Below are positions 62,734 to 64,000 of a stretch of DNA of 64,000 bases, piece after piece (positions within the stretch are counted from its first letter, which is position 1; every line of letters begins with the position of its first letter). Under the pieces are notes generated by a model, which searched no databases, was not told the origin of the DNA, and was given only the letters and a program-made list of their open reading frames with translations. The DNA comes from Streptomyces sp. NBC_00654 (lineage in GTDB: Bacteria > Actinomycetota > Actinomycetes > Streptomycetales > Streptomycetaceae). The stretch covers positions 434,001 through 498,000 of the forward strand of contig NZ_JAPEOB010000002.1 of the NCBI RefSeq assembly GCF_026341775.1, given 5' to 3'. A program made the translations under genes and the position numbers.

Positions 62734-63588
62734 CTACAGGTCCTGGTTCACGCCGCCGCTGAGATACCAGTCGCTGTCCGCGAGGCCGTATCGCAGCGCG
62801 GTGTCCCACATGTTCGGGCCGTGTGTGCGGGCATGATGGTCGGCGTCCTCTTTCAGGTGCGCGGCCAGCGCCTGGGACCCGCCTGCCCGCCAGATGGATC
62901 TGTGGAGCCACTGCTGGGATGTGAGCGGCGAGACGGCGAATTCGGCGTACCGTTCCGCCAGCTTGAACGACCGGAAGTGGTGGTCGACACGTTGCCTGAG
63001 TTCGGAGTCCCAGTCGGGCAGCGGCTGAATCCGGAACTGTACGGTCCAGCTGGAGACGTCTGCCATGAGATAGCGGCCCGTGGTGCCCGGCCGGTCGTAA
63101 TAAGGGTGAAGCGTCCGTTCGCCGGGAGAGGTTCCGATGCGGTTGCCTTTGGCGAGGTTGCATGTGCCGCACACGGGAACGAGGTTGGCCGGGCAGATGG
63201 TGTAGAGCGGGAGCGAGTCCTTCGGAAGGTGATGGTCCAGAGCGCCGACTTCACCGTTCCCGCACAGCAGGCACCGCCCGAACGGTGCCCTCGCCTTGAG
63301 CTCGTCGTATCTGACCCGCCCCTCCGTCCGCGCGACGAGGCCCCTGCTGTACACATCCCGCAGGAGGGCTCCGTCAGGGTCCGGTTTCAGCTTCTCGCCG
63401 GCTTGCCCGGCGAGGGCGAGGAGGTAGAGGCCACCGCTGGCCCCCGCGTCCGTGTAGTTCTCCTCGGCCGCCGTCAAGTCGGCTTCCCTGTCCAGCAGTC
63501 TGTCCTTGAGAGCGGCTTCCCGTATCCCGGCGCAGCTGGCGGCCAGAGTGTCCTTCACTCTCATCTTCGGAGGATCCAGAGGAATCAT
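62734..63588 (-). CDS. HNH endonuclease, PtuB-like (Septu defence candidate)
   Basis: A 284-residue protein. The HNH core is CLLCGNGEVGALDHHLPK, followed by the ICPANLVPVCGTCNLAKGN half with the second Cys pair, giving a zinc-stabilised nuclease fold. The N-terminal helices and the C-terminal helical region (SQQWLHRSIWRAGG) are typical of PtuB. Its ATG overlaps the stop of the upstream AAA ATPase by four bases (ATGA), so translation is coupled. PtuB cleaves nucleic acid together with the PtuA ATPase in known Septu systems. Confidence 0.85.
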   Translation of the reverse strand: MIPLDPPKMRVKDTLAASCAGIREAALKDRLLDREADLTAAEENYTDAGASGGLYLLALAGQAGEKLKPDPDGALLRDVYSRGLVARTEGRVRYDELKARAPFGRCLLCGNGEVGALDHHLPKDSLPLYTICPANLVPVCGTCNLAKGNRIGTSPGERTLHPYYDRPGTTGRYLMADVSSWTVQFRIQPLPDWDSELRQRVDHHFRSFKLAERYAEFAVSPLTSQQWLHRSIWRAGGSQALAAHLKEDADHHARTHGPNMWDTALRYGLADSDWYLSGGVNQDL

Positions 63589-64000
63589 GAGGTCGCCGAA
63601 TCCCTTCGGAGCGTCATCACCCTCAGCAGGCCCCGCGCTTCCGTTCCCAGTGAGTCGAACCGCTCCACGATCTCCTGATAGCTCAGGCCACTCTCGGCCA
63701 GATCGGCCAGTGCCGCGTAGAAGCCTGTCGCCGTGACCTCCAGGCCGAAGGCCTCATGGGTGAGTTCACTGACGTTCTCACCATAGGTCTCCACCTGAGG
63801 GCGCTCCGCGGTGAGGACGTCGCCGTAGCGGCGCAGCTTGTACACGCACGATGCGGGCACTTCCTGGAGAACGACGGGTGAGTGAGTGGCGACCACAGCC
63901 ATCCCGTTGAGCTCTGAGAGGAAGTCCGACAGTGCTCGGACGAAGGCGGAGAGCAGCGGGGGCTGCAGGTGCGCCTCGGGCTCGTCGATGAACACGACCG
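63585..64000 (-). CDS. AAA (OLD/ABC-type) ATPase, PtuA-like, N-terminus beyond window
   Basis: The visible 138 codons hold the Walker B/D-loop MFIDEPEAHLQPPLLSAFV, the H-loop VATHSPVVLQEV and a C-terminal segment (SGLSYQEIVERFDSLG). The Walker A part lies beyond 64000. The ATPase class fits PtuA. It is the upstream gene of the two-gene defence unit with the HNH nuclease. Confidence 0.85.
   Translation of the reverse strand, partial: VVFIDEPEAHLQPPLLSAFVRALSDFLSELNGMAVVATHSPVVLQEVPASCVYKLRRYGDVLTAERPQVETYGENVSELTHEAFGLEVTATGFYAALADLAESGLSYQEIVERFDSLGTEARGLLRVMTLRRDSATS

Noticed and set aside
1..64000. CRISPR array, tRNA or rRNA genes
   Set aside because: No regular spacer array and no cloverleaf or rRNA sequence was seen when reading both strands; short tandem repeats have no spacers.

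Overview
The window is high-GC DNA with strong G/C bias at third codon positions, secreted chitinase, LysR/MerR/LacI regulators, many GNAT acetyltransferases and small secreted proteins. All of this points to an actinomycete, most likely Streptomyces. The number of broken genes and insertion-sequence remnants suggests a chromosomal arm or another accessory region. No rRNA, tRNA or CRISPR array was recognised.

Layout. 1-2.5 kb: polar amino-acid ABC transporter (ATPase cut by the window edge, permease, lipoprotein). 3.1-4.6 kb: a decayed secreted S8 protease and a frameshifted alpha/beta-hydrolase. 4.8-8.2 kb: a small conserved protein and a CBM2-FnIII-FnIII-GH18 chitinase with the direct-repeat promoter typical of Streptomyces chitinase genes. 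8.7-16.1 kb: single genes (a small protein with an SOS-like box, GNAT, secreted proteins, a divergent EamA transporter/LysR pair, a phosphotransferase). 16.5-27.9 kb: a mobile-element-rich stretch with a beheaded hypothetical gene, an IS5-type remnant, MerR, an intact IS110-family transposase, an AraC fragment, a glycine-oxidase-like enzyme, a broken IS1182 element, an S1-like protein and an M28 peptidase pseudogene. 28.5-35.7 kb: GNATs, an ABM-like/DoxX pair facing a deleted LysR gene, a methyltransferase, and thioredoxin with a thioredoxin-reductase-like enzyme. 36-44.4 kb: a stand-alone hydroxymethylbilane synthase, acyl-CoA-ligase-like enzyme, IS630 remnant, methyltransferase, DUF418 protein, MFS transporter and an OAA-lectin-like protein.

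45.2-55.4 kb: the most striking part, a compact seven-gene co-directional operon. It encodes a HAD-like/hemerythrin-like fusion, a gluconate-2-dehydrogenase-subunit-3-like protein, a GMC oxidoreductase, a nucleoside-phosphorylase-fold protein, a Cys-rich protein with UDG-like motifs, a cytoplasmic S8 peptidase and a degenerate GDPD-like protein. Several predicted active sites are altered. It follows a relic of a TIR-domain gene and a perfect 17-bp tandem repeat. I do not recognise it as a described system.

55.5-62.6 kb: small membrane protein, isochorismatase-family hydrolase, GH13 alpha-glucosidase, the stump of a sugar ABC permease, a LacI regulator, histidine phosphatase, VOC protein and PhzF-like isomerase. 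62.7-64 kb: an HNH nuclease translationally coupled to an AAA ATPase that runs off the window, the arrangement of a Septu (PtuAB) anti-phage system.
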